From contig NC_059474.1 in NCBI RefSeq assembly GCF_018139145.2, positions 43,542,344-43,606,343 of the forward strand: a DNA stretch of 64,000 bases, written 5' to 3'. Positions 13,506 through 21,637 of this stretch are shown here, piece by piece. Below the pieces are notes generated by a model, which was given only the letters and a program-made list of their open reading frames with translations, was not told where the DNA came from and searched no databases. The translations under genes were made by a program, and so were the position numbers. The stretch is from Gymnogyps californianus. Taxonomy: Eukaryota > Chordata > Aves > Accipitriformes > Cathartidae. Position 1 is the stretch's first letter, and every line of letters starts with the position of its first letter.

Positions 13506-13948
13506 AGTAAAACTGTTCTCCTGTGGTTAGCGCAGATTCCCATTTTACAGGAAGACTCTCAGAAATGCTGGTCTAGTGAAAACAATCTTGTACAATGGTG
13601 GCTGACTGAAGTATGTCCCATTAAGGCTATCTCGGGGGAGTGAGACTAATGATCAGGCATAAATACCACATAGTCTAGTTGGTGTAAACTAGACTAGCTT
13701 TGATTTGCTTCTGAGTGGCAGGGCTTATTAACTCAGGCTGAACACAGTGCCAACAGCTCTGTACTGCTTCTGGGATGTGCAGTTATACATACCCACTTTG
13801 GGTATGTGCTGTGTTGGGCGTCTCTGTGCCACGCTCTGTTGTGTGATGTGCCCAGCTTTCTTGCTTTTTTCTTGTCTAGCTGTGGTTCAAATGATTGTCT
13901 ACTGTCCATTTGAGTAGGTGCGCACATGTCTACGCTTAAGTCCTATGG

Positions 13949-13953
13949 TGGCA
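13949..13953 (+). repeat. 5' target-site duplication of the provirus (TGGCA)
   Basis: TGGCA lies immediately before the 5' LTR and is repeated at 22319-22323 immediately after the 3' LTR. A 5-bp staggered cut is seen with ERV-L-type integrases. Gammaretroviruses typically give 4 bp and alpha/betaretroviruses 6 bp. Confidence 0.9.
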
Positions 13954-14317
13954 TGTGAGGGACTGAAAGAGTTAATGTCTGTCAATGTCTCAAACATTGT
14001 AGAGGTCTGCATGAGGAAGAGGGCCATTAGCAGGAAGTTGGCTGGCATGGACACAGGGGGTGTGCCGGAGGGTGTGCAGTCCTGTGTTCTGGCAGAACCA
14101 GCCTGGTAACCCACCACATATGGCCAGAGGCCACACAAAGCTTATCTGAGGAGGGGGCTTGTAGCTCCTTGGAAAGTCCCTAAGACCACCACCCCAATGG
14201 GCCGCACATGCTCAGTAGGTGAAGAACCCTCTGGAACACTACCATGTATGTTGAGAACTGTCTAGAATGAACCCATATAAGTCTTCAAGAGGCGTGACTG
14301 TGGACGGAGATTTAGAC

Positions 14318-14324
14318 TATAAAA
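14318..14324 (+). promoter_or_regulatory. TATA box of the 5' LTR promoter
   Basis: TATAAAA in U3, repeated at 21989-21995 in the 3' LTR. It lies about 20 nt before the palindrome GGGCGCGCGCCC (14344-14355), so the viral RNA start is probably close to that palindrome. Confidence 0.75.
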
Positions 14325-14540
14325 GACACAACTGCAAAGAGCCGGGCGCGCGCCCATCACCGGAGGATTGCCACGCTCGTCGCCGACATCGCGGGATCCA
14401 AGGGTGGTGACTTATCTGTTTTCTTTCCCCCCCTCTTTCTTTTCTTTTTTTCCTTATTCCTCTCTTTTCTCTCTTCTTGTGAACGTTTTGCTGCAACCCA
14501 CGCTGCCCACTGTTATGCCTTCCGCAGTTTGGATTGTTCG

Positions 14541-14546
14541 AATAAA
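14541..14546 (+). terminator. Polyadenylation signal AATAAA in the 5' LTR
   Basis: AATAAA is followed within 25 nt by a GT/T-rich stretch (GATCGTTTGGTGTCGTTT), the expected downstream element. The copy used for genomic RNA is the identical one at 22213-22218 in the 3' LTR. Confidence 0.75.
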
Positions 14547-14650
14547 GCGTTCAAAGTGATCGTTTGGTGTCGTTTCACCTTAATTTAGCCCGGGGGAATC
14601 CCAGAACCTCTACGGCCCTCTGGTCTGTCCGGTCCGGGTCGTAACAAATT

Positions 14651-14668
14651 TGGCGTAGTCGGCAGGAT
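14651..14668 (+). promoter_or_regulatory. Primer binding site, tRNA-Ser
   Basis: TGGCGTAGTCGGCAGGAT sits 4 nt after the 5' LTR. Its reverse complement, ATCCTGCCGACTACG plus CCA, is the 3' end of a vertebrate tRNA-Ser (TGCCGACTACG acceptor/T-arm end), matching over all 18 nt as I recall that tRNA. Reverse transcription would start here. Serine priming is the defining trait of the ERV-S group. Confidence 0.85.
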
Positions 14669-14802
14669 TCCCTCATTGGTGCTAAAGCGATCACTGGGAC
14701 TAGGCTTTTACCAAAGCCCCTCTCTGAGAGGAGTCATACACCAGGGGAGACAGTCCTCTGAGGACTAGTACGGGATCTGGTCCCTATAATTGTACACTCA
14801 TA
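14669..14802 (+). other. 5' leader of the provirus (presumed packaging region)
   Basis: Non-coding leader between primer site and gag ATG. It contains an almost perfect dyad, AGTCCTC-T-GAGGACT at 14752-14766, and a smaller one (CTCTGAGAG, near 14722). Such hairpins in retroviral leaders often serve dimerisation or packaging, but that role is inferred from position only. No strong splice donor was recognised here. Confidence 0.5.
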
Positions 14803-16392
14803 ATGGCCTCCCTGGGAGGACCGATTGTAGATTGTACCCCTCTCCTGGAGAGGTTAGAGGGCTATAGCGCCCGACCTTCTCTCTCTGGTATGACTTGGGC
14901 CCACAATAATTGGCACGATCCACAAGCGGTAGCCGACAGAATTTCCACCTTGGCTAAAGAACGAAAACTGAAACAAGGAAAGGGGAAGGCAGTAGTTTGT
15001 GCGGTTTTAGGAGCAGCTCTGGTGGCAGCACAACGGAATAAACACATGGCCCAACACGTGGAAGGGGAGACAATAAAATCCCTTCAAGATCTGGTGGGGG
15101 CTCTGCAGGAGCAATTAGGAAATGAGACAAGACATCTCTCTGATCAGCTTACCGCCGAGCGGGTGACTAACCAACGGCTGCACACCGCTTTGACGGAAGC
15201 TTTGGAGCGGGAGCGAATATTGCGGGAACAATTAGATGAAATCCGCTCCCCAATTGTTGTAGAAAATTCGGATGCCGATTCTGACGAGGGGAAAAATCCA
15301 AAACCGTTATACCCTCTTAAAGATCTAGACCGTATAAAAGAAATATTTTCCCTCGGGGAGGGAGCTGTAATGCGACCTTTAATTAAAACTGAGACTGTGG
15401 ATGGTGGTCAAGGAGGACCCCAACAAGTTACCACTCGTATCATTCCCTATTCTCCCACTGATTTGGGTAAAATTCAGGAGAAATATTCCCGGGGCCCCCG
15501 AGAAACTGAAACTGAGTATGTGTGGAGAGTGTCTCTTACCGGGGGTGACCGTATCTTGCTGAGTGAGGACGAGGCGAGAGGATATTGGGGTCCGGGAGTT
15601 TTTCTAACCACAAATGACAATAGAGAACCCTGGTCCCTGACCCAAAGAGTGGCATACTGGGCGGGTGGATTGGATCCCATGGAAAGGGGAGACCCCTTCT
15701 CGATTAAAACGCCTACGGCGGGGCACATTTTAGAAAGTGTACAGAAAACTGCGTGCCTCCAGTTGATGCATGACCGGTTATTGGTTCCGCAACAGCCCTC
15801 TCCCATGCAATATGTGGCAGACCCCGACAGGTTGCATCCCCTTATAAGAGGATTACCTGATGCTTTGAAATTATATGCGGTGCAACTACAAGATCGGTTG
15901 AGGGCGCCTCGACCCCAGAGAAGGGGAGCCCCCCCGGAGACGACATGGGGAGAGGTGGCACAAGAATTGATTAATTACGGGAGACGGATGGGATTTACCG
16001 GCCAGGGAGAGACAAAATCCAAGGCGGACCTTAGGAGGGTGGAAGGCAATGGGCGAATAAAAGCTGCACCCCCGAAGCCGACGCGGCCCCCTGATAGTAA
16101 AAGATATGTCTTATGGACAGAAGGCATCTCAAAGGGGATTCCCAGGGAGGTGATGGATGGGTTACCCACCCCCAATCTGGAAAGTTTGGTGAAAAGCTGG
16201 GACAAAATAAAGGAATCCCCACCTCCCTCAAACCCCAAGGATTTTGTTCTCCCATCCCGGGAACCTGAAACAATAATCCCATCCGCCCCCCCCCGGGAGA
16301 CTGCATTGATCGATCTGAGCGTCCCGGAGTCGGGAAACCCCCTCCGCCGTCCCCAGTCGGTGAGCCGGGGGATGGCCGGTGGATCTATTTAA
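14803..16392 (+). CDS. Gag polyprotein, intact, no zinc knuckle
   Basis: 529 aa from the ATG that follows the leader. Gag forms the virion core. Residue 2 is Ala, so there is no myristoylation signal. Residues about 88-148 form a heptad-rich coiled coil near the N-terminus. Residues about 230-410 are the likely capsid part. Two late-domain-like motifs are visible: LYPLKDL at residue 169 (LYPxnL type, ALIX) and PSAP at residue 493 (Tsg101). I find no CX2CX4HX4C zinc knuckle in the C-terminal third, which is instead Pro/Arg-rich. An N-terminal coiled coil without zinc knuckles is reminiscent of spuma-like Gags. The stop TAA at 16390 follows the frameshift site at 16332. The frame is uninterrupted, consistent with a young insertion. 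Confidence 0.9.
   Translation: MASLGGPIVDCTPLLERLEGYSARPSLSGMTWAHNNWHDPQAVADRISTLAKERKLKQGKGKAVVCAVLGAALVAAQRNKHMAQHVEGETIKSLQDLVGALQEQLGNETRHLSDQLTAERVTNQRLHTALTEALERERILREQLDEIRSPIVVENSDADSDEGKNPKPLYPLKDLDRIKEIFSLGEGAVMRPLIKTETVDGGQGGPQQVTTRIIPYSPTDLGKIQEKYSRGPRETETEYVWRVSLTGGDRILLSEDEARGYWGPGVFLTTNDNREPWSLTQRVAYWAGGLDPMERGDPFSIKTPTAGHILESVQKTACLQLMHDRLLVPQQPSPMQYVADPDRLHPLIRGLPDALKLYAVQLQDRLRAPRPQRRGAPPETTWGEVAQELINYGRRMGFTGQGETKSKADLRRVEGNGRIKAAPPKPTRPPDSKRYVLWTEGISKGIPREVMDGLPTPNLESLVKSWDKIKESPPPSNPKDFVLPSREPETIIPSAPPRETALIDLSVPESGNPLRRPQSVSRGMAGGSI
16332..16375 (+). promoter_or_regulatory. -1 ribosomal frameshift signal between gag and pro-pol
   Basis: The heptamer GGGAAAC (16332-16338) lies in gag phase as G GGA AAC, a known retroviral slippery sequence. 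After an 8-nt spacer, bases 16347-16354 (CCGTCCCC) can pair with 16368-16375 (GGGGATGG) in an 8-bp stem including one G-T pair, enclosing a 13-nt loop. A slip by -1 enters the pol frame, which is open from 16269 and has no ATG before the protease active site. Pol expression by frameshifting is therefore the only simple route. Confidence 0.8.
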
Positions 16393-18302
16393 GGAGGCTC
16401 ACAGAAAACGACAAAGGGGACTTGTTAATTACCTTTCCCCTGGGTCCCTTTAAAACTCCAGTCACCTTTTTAGTAGATACCGGAGCCCAGATGTCGGCTC
16501 TCCGGGAGGACGTGGCTAACCGCTACGGGATAGTGGCGGATAAAAAGCGAATTTGGGTTACTGATGTGTTTGGAAATTCCAGACCTCAATCGACTGCTCG
16601 AGTAAAATGCTGGTTGCCTGGGGACGAATCCCCGATAGAGGTTTTGATGATATTGGGGAGGTTGCCGACGAACATCTTGGGACTTGATTTGCTCCGAGGG
16701 CGTGCTTGGGTGGACTCGAAGGGAAAAGAGTGGGTGTTTGGTTTACCGACAGTCACGGTGCGACTGTTACAATCCGCGCCGGAATTACCCCCGTCTAAGG
16801 TTGTGAATGTTAAACCCTATCCTCTCCCTCTAGGAGCTAGAGAAGGGATTGCTCCTGTGATTTCAGACCTGAAAGAAAAGGGAATAATTATCCCTGTACA
16901 TTCCCCCTATAATTCTCCCGTTTGGCCTGTCCGCAAGCCAGACGGCAGATGGCGGCTAACAGTCGATTATCGGCACCTAAACGCCAATACAGGCCCCTTA
17001 ACCGCCGCGGTGCCAAACATAGCAGAACTAATCGCAACCATCCAGGAACAAGCACACCCGATTTTGGCAACCATTGATGTAAAAGATATGTTCTTTATGG
17101 TTCCCCTGCAGGACTCAGACAGAGAGCGTTTTGCTTTCACATGGGAAGGTGTACAATACACATTCACTCGCCTTCCCCAGGGCTATTGTCATTCACCGAC
17201 TATTGCCCATTATGCTTTAGCACAGGAACTTGCCCAAATTACCCCCAGGGAAGGAGTCAAAATATATCAGTATATTGATGATGTGCTAATCGGTGGCCCT
17301 GATGTTTCCGTGGTAGGACGGACTCAGGAAGACATAATTACCCATTTGGAAAATTTAGGACTCCAGATTCCAACAGGGAAAATACAACTCCCGTCCCCTG
17401 AAGTGAAATTTCTAGGCATCTGGTGGAGGGGAGGAACAGTGTGCATTCCCTCAGAGACCTTAACTACCCTCCAGCAAGTGAAAGCACCTGGTAACAAAAG
17501 GGAGCTTCAACACGCTTTAGGCCTACTGGTATTCTGGAGAAAACATATTCCGGACTTTTCTATTATAGCTCGACCTTTATATGACCTGACGAGGAAAAGG
17601 ACCTCTTGGGAGTGGACCCCTGTCCATGAGGAAGCCTTAAAACTATTGATCTTTGAGGCTGGGGTATACCAGGCTTTAGGGCCAATACACCCGACTGATC
17701 CACTCCATATTGAGTGGGGCTTTGCCATCCACGGCCTATCAATACACATGTGGCAGTGTGGACCTGAAGGACCAACTCGCCCTGTCGGGTTCTACTCGAG
17801 AAGCTTCAAAGATGCTGAAAAACGATATTCAATTTGGGAGAAGGGTCTTTTTGTAGTTAATCTAGCCCTACAGGAGGCTGAAAAAATCACAAAGCAACAA
17901 CCGATTATTTTGAGAGGGCCCTTTAAGGTCCTGAAGCCAGTGCTGGCTGGGACCCCACCCCCGGCGGGGGTTGCACAGCGAGAAACAGTCAGGAAATGGT
18001 ATGCGCAATTAGATCACTATTGTCATGCACGAAGGGTAGAAGAAGGGGCACTTAAGGTACTCCAAATACAGGAGCCACCTGATAGCCAATCCAACCAGGA
18101 TACCCCTCCTTCCCTTATAAAACCAGCTCCTCCATTTGAACCTCATTTGAAAAATGTGTGGTTTACTGATGCGTCCTCAAAAAGGGAGGGAAAGGTGTGG
18201 AAATATCGGGCAGTAGCCTTACATGTTGATTCGGGGGAGCGGATTATAACGGAAGGGAGGGAAGTGCTCAGGTGGGGGAGTTGGTGGCAGTGTGGAGTGT
18301 GA
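16338..18302 (+). pseudogene. Pro-Pol, first part: protease, reverse transcriptase, start of RNase H
   Basis: Read by -1 frameshift from gag. The first in-frame Met is inside the protease. Protease: active site DTGA at 16476-16487. Reverse transcriptase: the fingers motif KPDGRWRLTVDYRHLN, the first catalytic Asp in ATIDVKD, LPQG, and YIDD at 17271-17282 followed by VLIGG. Connection: residues to about 18150. RNase H begins with WFTDASS (Asp codon 18168-18170). The reading frame then leaves homology at about 18250-18262 and ends at TGA 18300, while the rest of RNase H and integrase continue in another frame. The lesion lies in a purine-rich run (GGAAGGGAGGGA), so a real indel and a sequencing indel are both possible. 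All catalytic residues up to the break are present. Confidence 0.85.
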
Positions 18303-19456
18303 TTAAAAGAGAAGCTGAGAACAAAGAATCGACTTTTATTTACACAGATTCATATGCTGTATTCAAAGGATGTACCGAGTGGCTCCCCTTCTGGGAACAG
18401 AATCAATGGGAAGTTAATCGCATACCCGTGTGGCAGAGGGAAAGGTGGGAGGAAATATTAGAGGTTGCTAAGCAGGGGACTTTCTTGGTGGGATGGGTAG
18501 CCGCACACCAGAGGGGGGATCACCCAGCCCATATTTGGAACAATCAGGTAGATTCGCTGACACGTTTAGCTCCAGTGGCAGTGGAAGCCGAAGAAAAAGA
18601 GTGGGAGCGCCTGCTGGAGTGGTTACACGTGAGACGCGGTCATTCAGGAGTTAAAGATCTTTTCAGGGAGGCTGGTAGCAGAGGCTGGCCAGTAACTCGG
18701 GAACTGTGTAACACGATCACTTCTGCTTGCAGTCAGTGCCGCACCCGATTAGAGCGGCATCCCTTGCAAGGACCCCCTCTCCACTTACGGGACGGAAAGG
18801 GTCTCTGGGAAACTTGGCAAGTAGATTACATAGGTCCTTTCAAAAAATCAGAGGGAAAACAGTATATTTTGGTTGGGGTAGAAGTCGTCTCCGGCCTTGT
18901 TCAAGCCGAAGCAGTGGCACGAGCTACCGGGGAAAATACGGTAAAAGTGTTAAAGCGATGGTTCAGTTACCTACCCAAACCTAAATCTATCCAATCTGAC
19001 AATGGCAGCCACTTCACTGCCGGGGTGGTTCAAGAATGGGCAAAGGATGAAGGAGTTCAATGGACATTTCATACCCCTTACTATCCCCAGGCTAACGGGA
19101 TAGTAGAAAGAACGAATGGGTTATTAAAACATGCTCTCAAGGTGCACAGTGCTGGGTGGCCTGCACGGCTCCCGGACGCTGTGGCAAAGGTTAATAACAG
19201 GTGGGGAAAGAACGGATGTCCCAAACTCACTGCTTTCTGTCCGAAACCCCCCTCTTCACTGCCGGGAAAAAGGGAAGATGAAGACCCAGAAAAACCCCTC
19301 CATTATCCGGGACAGCCAGTTTTGGCTGATCTGCCAACTATAGGGGAAGTACCCCTCACTCTAAAAACCCCACTGAATCTTTACACATGGGTGGCTACTG
19401 ACGCCCACGGGAAAGACCATCGCATTCACACCCGATGGATAATCCCGTCTTTCTAA
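18248..19456 (+). pseudogene. Pro-Pol, second part: rest of RNase H and integrase
   Basis: This continues pol in a different frame. RNase H: GSAQVGELVAVW supplies the catalytic Glu, FIYTDSYAVFKG the next Asp, and NNQVDSLTRL the last Asp. Integrase: an N-terminal HHCC zinc site (His in WLHVRRGHSG, Cys in CSQC), then the D,D-35-E triad with Asp at 18824, Asp at 18998 and Glu at 19106. Between the second Asp and the Glu there are exactly 35 residues. The C-terminal part ends HGKDHRIHTRWIIPSF and stops at TAA 19454. Nothing is missing apart from the frame break at the left. Without its upstream frame this part has no natural start, so as it stands it would not be made as part of Gag-Pol. Confidence 0.85.
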
Positions 19457-19470
19457 TATATGTATTACAG
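19449..19470 (+). promoter_or_regulatory. Candidate env splice acceptor
   Basis: CTTTCTAATATATGTATTACAG ends at 19470, just before and across the pol stop. CTAAT is a branch-point-like word and the AG is followed by GTTGAC. It is the only acceptor-like site I see shortly upstream of the env ATG (19581), so it is the likely 3' splice site for the env mRNA. The matching donor was not identified. Confidence 0.5.
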
Positions 19471-19580
19471 GTTGACAGAAGCCCATCGTGGGACTTAGGG
19501 TTTCAGTTGTTCAGCGGGTCATTCTTTGCATTGTTTGCCTGATCCTGTTAGGCCCGTTGCTGTTCTTTATTAGGGAATAG

Positions 19581-21485
19581 ATGGTGTGGGGAAAGTTTAT
19601 ATTCTTACTTTGTGAATGTATAATCTTGTCTCAATCAACGGGGAATCTGAATAACCAACCCAACCTGGCATGGGAATTGATTACTGGTTTCGTCCGAATC
19701 TGGAATCGGACAGACCAAGGGTTTTGCGTGGACCTCCCTACGTCCGCGTCAGAGGGTCTCAAATTTGCCGTTATTTGGTTAAATCTCTCACGAGTGTTAA
19801 ATTCAAAATTAGAAATGTTAAACCAAAAGTGTATTCAGAATACTCTCTGGAAGGAACAATGTTTGTGGGGAATTGACTACGCACCTTCTCTGGGGTGGGA
19901 AGCTGACTACATACCCTCTCCGGTAGCCTATAAGTTTCCAGTTAACACGACCTGGAGGGATATGTGGAAGGCTACATGCTGGAAGCAACAGCTCTGCATA
20001 GGAACTATGAGTGCTACCCTTGCAGCCCGAGAGGGTTGGACAGCATGTCCCCAGGAAGTGCAACTCCCTTGCATGTCTGTACTGAATTCGAAGTGGTGTC
20101 CCCGGGAGGAGGAGATCCCTTGTAATCTGGTACGTTGGTGGGACCCTCCCCCTCACGGTGAACCCCTACAACATGAATATAATGTTCCGCTATCCCCAGG
20201 TTGGTGTATTCAAATTCCTCGCAGATGGGGTAGCTATGCCCACCAGAATCGTTCTCGCTATGAATACGCTTGGTCCCTTAAGCATGCTTTACTTGATCCA
20301 GACAATATAATTGATGCGCAGGAAATAGATCCCCTACCCTATAAGAACACCCCCTTAATGACCTGTTCACGGACCATTGGTTGTGAATCGTTAACATGGG
20401 ACCCTATAGAAACATGGTATGTCTCAGAATTGCGAACTTTCATTCGGGATATGTGTACTTGCTGGGGTTTTCCGGTACCAGGATTTAAACGTAGAGACCC
20501 CAGGTGTAAAGGGCCCATTACCAGTCGAAAAACTGCATTAAAATGTGGAGTCACACTTACCCACGAAACCAAGTGGAACCTTGTGTGGAAAGGAGGAATC
20601 GGAGTAACTAAATCCTATGACCCATTAACGTGCTCCACTATGAGATATCCATCCCCTCAGGGCACCTTTTGGGCATGTTCGAATGGGAAAATGTACTCAC
20701 ACCTGCATGTACACGAAATGGCAGGTTTACGCTGTACCATCGGCGTTCCAACAATGTGCCCTTCTAAAGTGTTCAATTTCTCAGTGCCCCATCATAACAG
20801 AAGGCGCCGGGAAAGTGATGGACCCAAGACGCGACCTGAGTGGGCAGTGCATGGAGTTCAGGTGCCTGATTATTACACCTGGGGCATGACAACATCTCTG
20901 ATGTTGGAGAATATATTTACCCCATATGTGACCCTTAAAAGGCACCAATTCGTTTTAGAAAATCTGACCTGGCAAGTACACGTCCTAAGCAATTGGACCC
21001 GTTATGCTTTCGGGGAAACAAATTTACAGGTTCAACAAGTGTCTAAAATGGCTTTGCAAAACAGATTAGCTTTAGATATGTTATTGTTAAAGGAGCAAGG
21101 TGTATGTGGAATGTTAAATCTCACCGATGGAGAATGCTGTCTCACCATACACAATGCAACTACCACCATAGAAGAAGCGCGAGAGAAGATGAGAGAGGTA
21201 ACAGAGAAAACCGGAGAACTTTTTCAAGCGATGCAGCCCAAGGATCGGTTTAACGGCTGGGATCCGAAAACTTGGCTCACCTCTCTTGCAGGCTCACTGG
21301 GACTTACAGGTTGGGGAAAATGGCTTGTAAACATTGGTCTCATGATACTGTGTGGATTTTTATTTTTGATGATGGGCCTTGCAATAGGCAAATGTATGAT
21401 CTCTCGCTTGCTATCCTCCATTACATCCATTCGTCATGTACGGATCACAACGGTCGAGGAAGACCTTAGGGAAAGTAACTTTTGA
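19581..21485 (+). CDS. Envelope glycoprotein (SU-TM), intact
   Basis: 634 aa, start at the ATG directly after an in-frame TAG. This is the surface glycoprotein for entry. A signal peptide is visible (hydrophobic core [12 protein letters not shown]). SU spans residues to about 410 and ends in the furin-type site RRRR (407-410). TM then spans 411-634. Nine N-glycosylation sequons are present (for example NRT, NTT, NFS, NLT, NAT). TM has a conserved immunosuppressive-like segment [16 protein letters not shown], then C509 and C519-C520, that is CX9CC instead of the usual CX6CC, with a sequon inside the loop. The residues just after the cleavage site are polar, so there is no standard N-terminal fusion peptide. 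A membrane anchor lies at about 581-604, followed by a 30-residue tail. The ORF has no breaks. The name env is certain; the Env subclass is inferred. Confidence 0.9.
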   Translation: MVWGKFIFLLCECIILSQSTGNLNNQPNLAWELITGFVRIWNRTDQGFCVDLPTSASEGLKFAVIWLNLSRVLNSKLEMLNQKCIQNTLWKEQCLWGIDYAPSLGWEADYIPSPVAYKFPVNTTWRDMWKATCWKQQLCIGTMSATLAAREGWTACPQEVQLPCMSVLNSKWCPREEEIPCNLVRWWDPPPHGEPLQHEYNVPLSPGWCIQIPRRWGSYAHQNRSRYEYAWSLKHALLDPDNIIDAQEIDPLPYKNTPLMTCSRTIGCESLTWDPIETWYVSELRTFIRDMCTCWGFPVPGFKRRDPRCKGPITSRKTALKCGVTLTHETKWNLVWKGGIGVTKSYDPLTCSTMRYPSPQGTFWACSNGKMYSHLHVHEMAGLRCTIGVPTMCPSKVFNFSVPHHNRRRRESDGPKTRPEWAVHGVQVPDYYTWGMTTSLMLENIFTPYVTLKRHQFVLENLTWQVHVLSNWTRYAFGETNLQVQQVSKMALQNRLALDMLLLKEQGVCGMLNLTDGECCLTIHNATTTIEEAREKMREVTEKTGELFQAMQPKDRFNGWDPKTWLTSLAGSLGLTGWGKWLVNIGLMILCGFLFLMMGLAIGKCMISRLLSSITSIRHVRITTVEEDLRESNF

Positions 21486-21496
21486 ATATTGTTATA

Positions 21497-21637
21497 ATGT
21501 TAGGGCTGTGGGTTCCTGTTTTGCCTATTCTTGTTACTCTTACCTTGTGTTTCCTCCTTCTGCTGTCTGTGAAGTCGCCACCCTGGACGAGGATTGTATG
21601 GACAATGTTTGAGCCACGGGGTGGTGTGAGGGACTGA
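21497..21637 (+). CDS. Small hydrophobic ORF downstream of env (46 aa), hypothetical
   Basis: An ATG 9 bases after the env stop codon opens a 46-codon frame ending in TGA at 21635, so its last codons lie inside the 3' LTR. Residues about 4-25 are almost all hydrophobic (WVPVLPILVTLTLCFLLLLS) and are followed by a basic, Pro-rich tail (KSPPWTR). It looks like a one-pass membrane peptide. It fills the space where a polypurine tract is expected. No homolog is known to me, and a chance ORF of this size is possible. Confidence 0.35.
   Translation: MLGLWVPVLPILVTLTLCFLLLLSVKSPPWTRIVWTMFEPRGGVRD

Larger units (their letters stand above)
6597..13948. other. AT-rich host DNA with scattered old repeats
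   Basis: Mostly featureless AT-rich sequence. It contains a possible LINE remnant at about 8205-8332, two locally GC-richer patches (about 9480-9640 and 10270-10500) and a MIR-like fragment at about 13384-13505. The 9480-9640 patch has a minus-strand open frame ending at a donor-like ACAG/GTAGAT near 9465, but it lacks a good acceptor. Confidence 0.45.
13954..14646 (+). repeat. 5' LTR of the provirus
   Basis: This 693-bp LTR begins TGTGAGGGACTG and ends GGGTCGTAACA. U3 carries a TATA box (TATAAAA, 14318-14324). Transcription would start about 25-30 nt later, at or near a GC-rich palindrome (14344-14355), which marks the U3/R border. AATAAA at 14541-14546 places the R end near 14560-14570, leaving a U5 of about 80 bp. 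R contains a long pyrimidine tract (about 14414-14480) with a T7 run that is T8 in the 3' LTR. Confidence 0.95.

Noticed and set aside
13899..14138. Short ORFs inside the 5' LTR, repeated in the 3' LTR (21540-21809)
   Set aside because: They cover U3 on the opposite strand and extend into unrelated flanks, so they look like chance frames.
18272..18302. The pol frame change as a programmed second frameshift
   Set aside because: No slippery heptamer or downstream structure is apparent, and a frameshift inside RNase H has no precedent I know. A mutation or sequencing indel is simpler.
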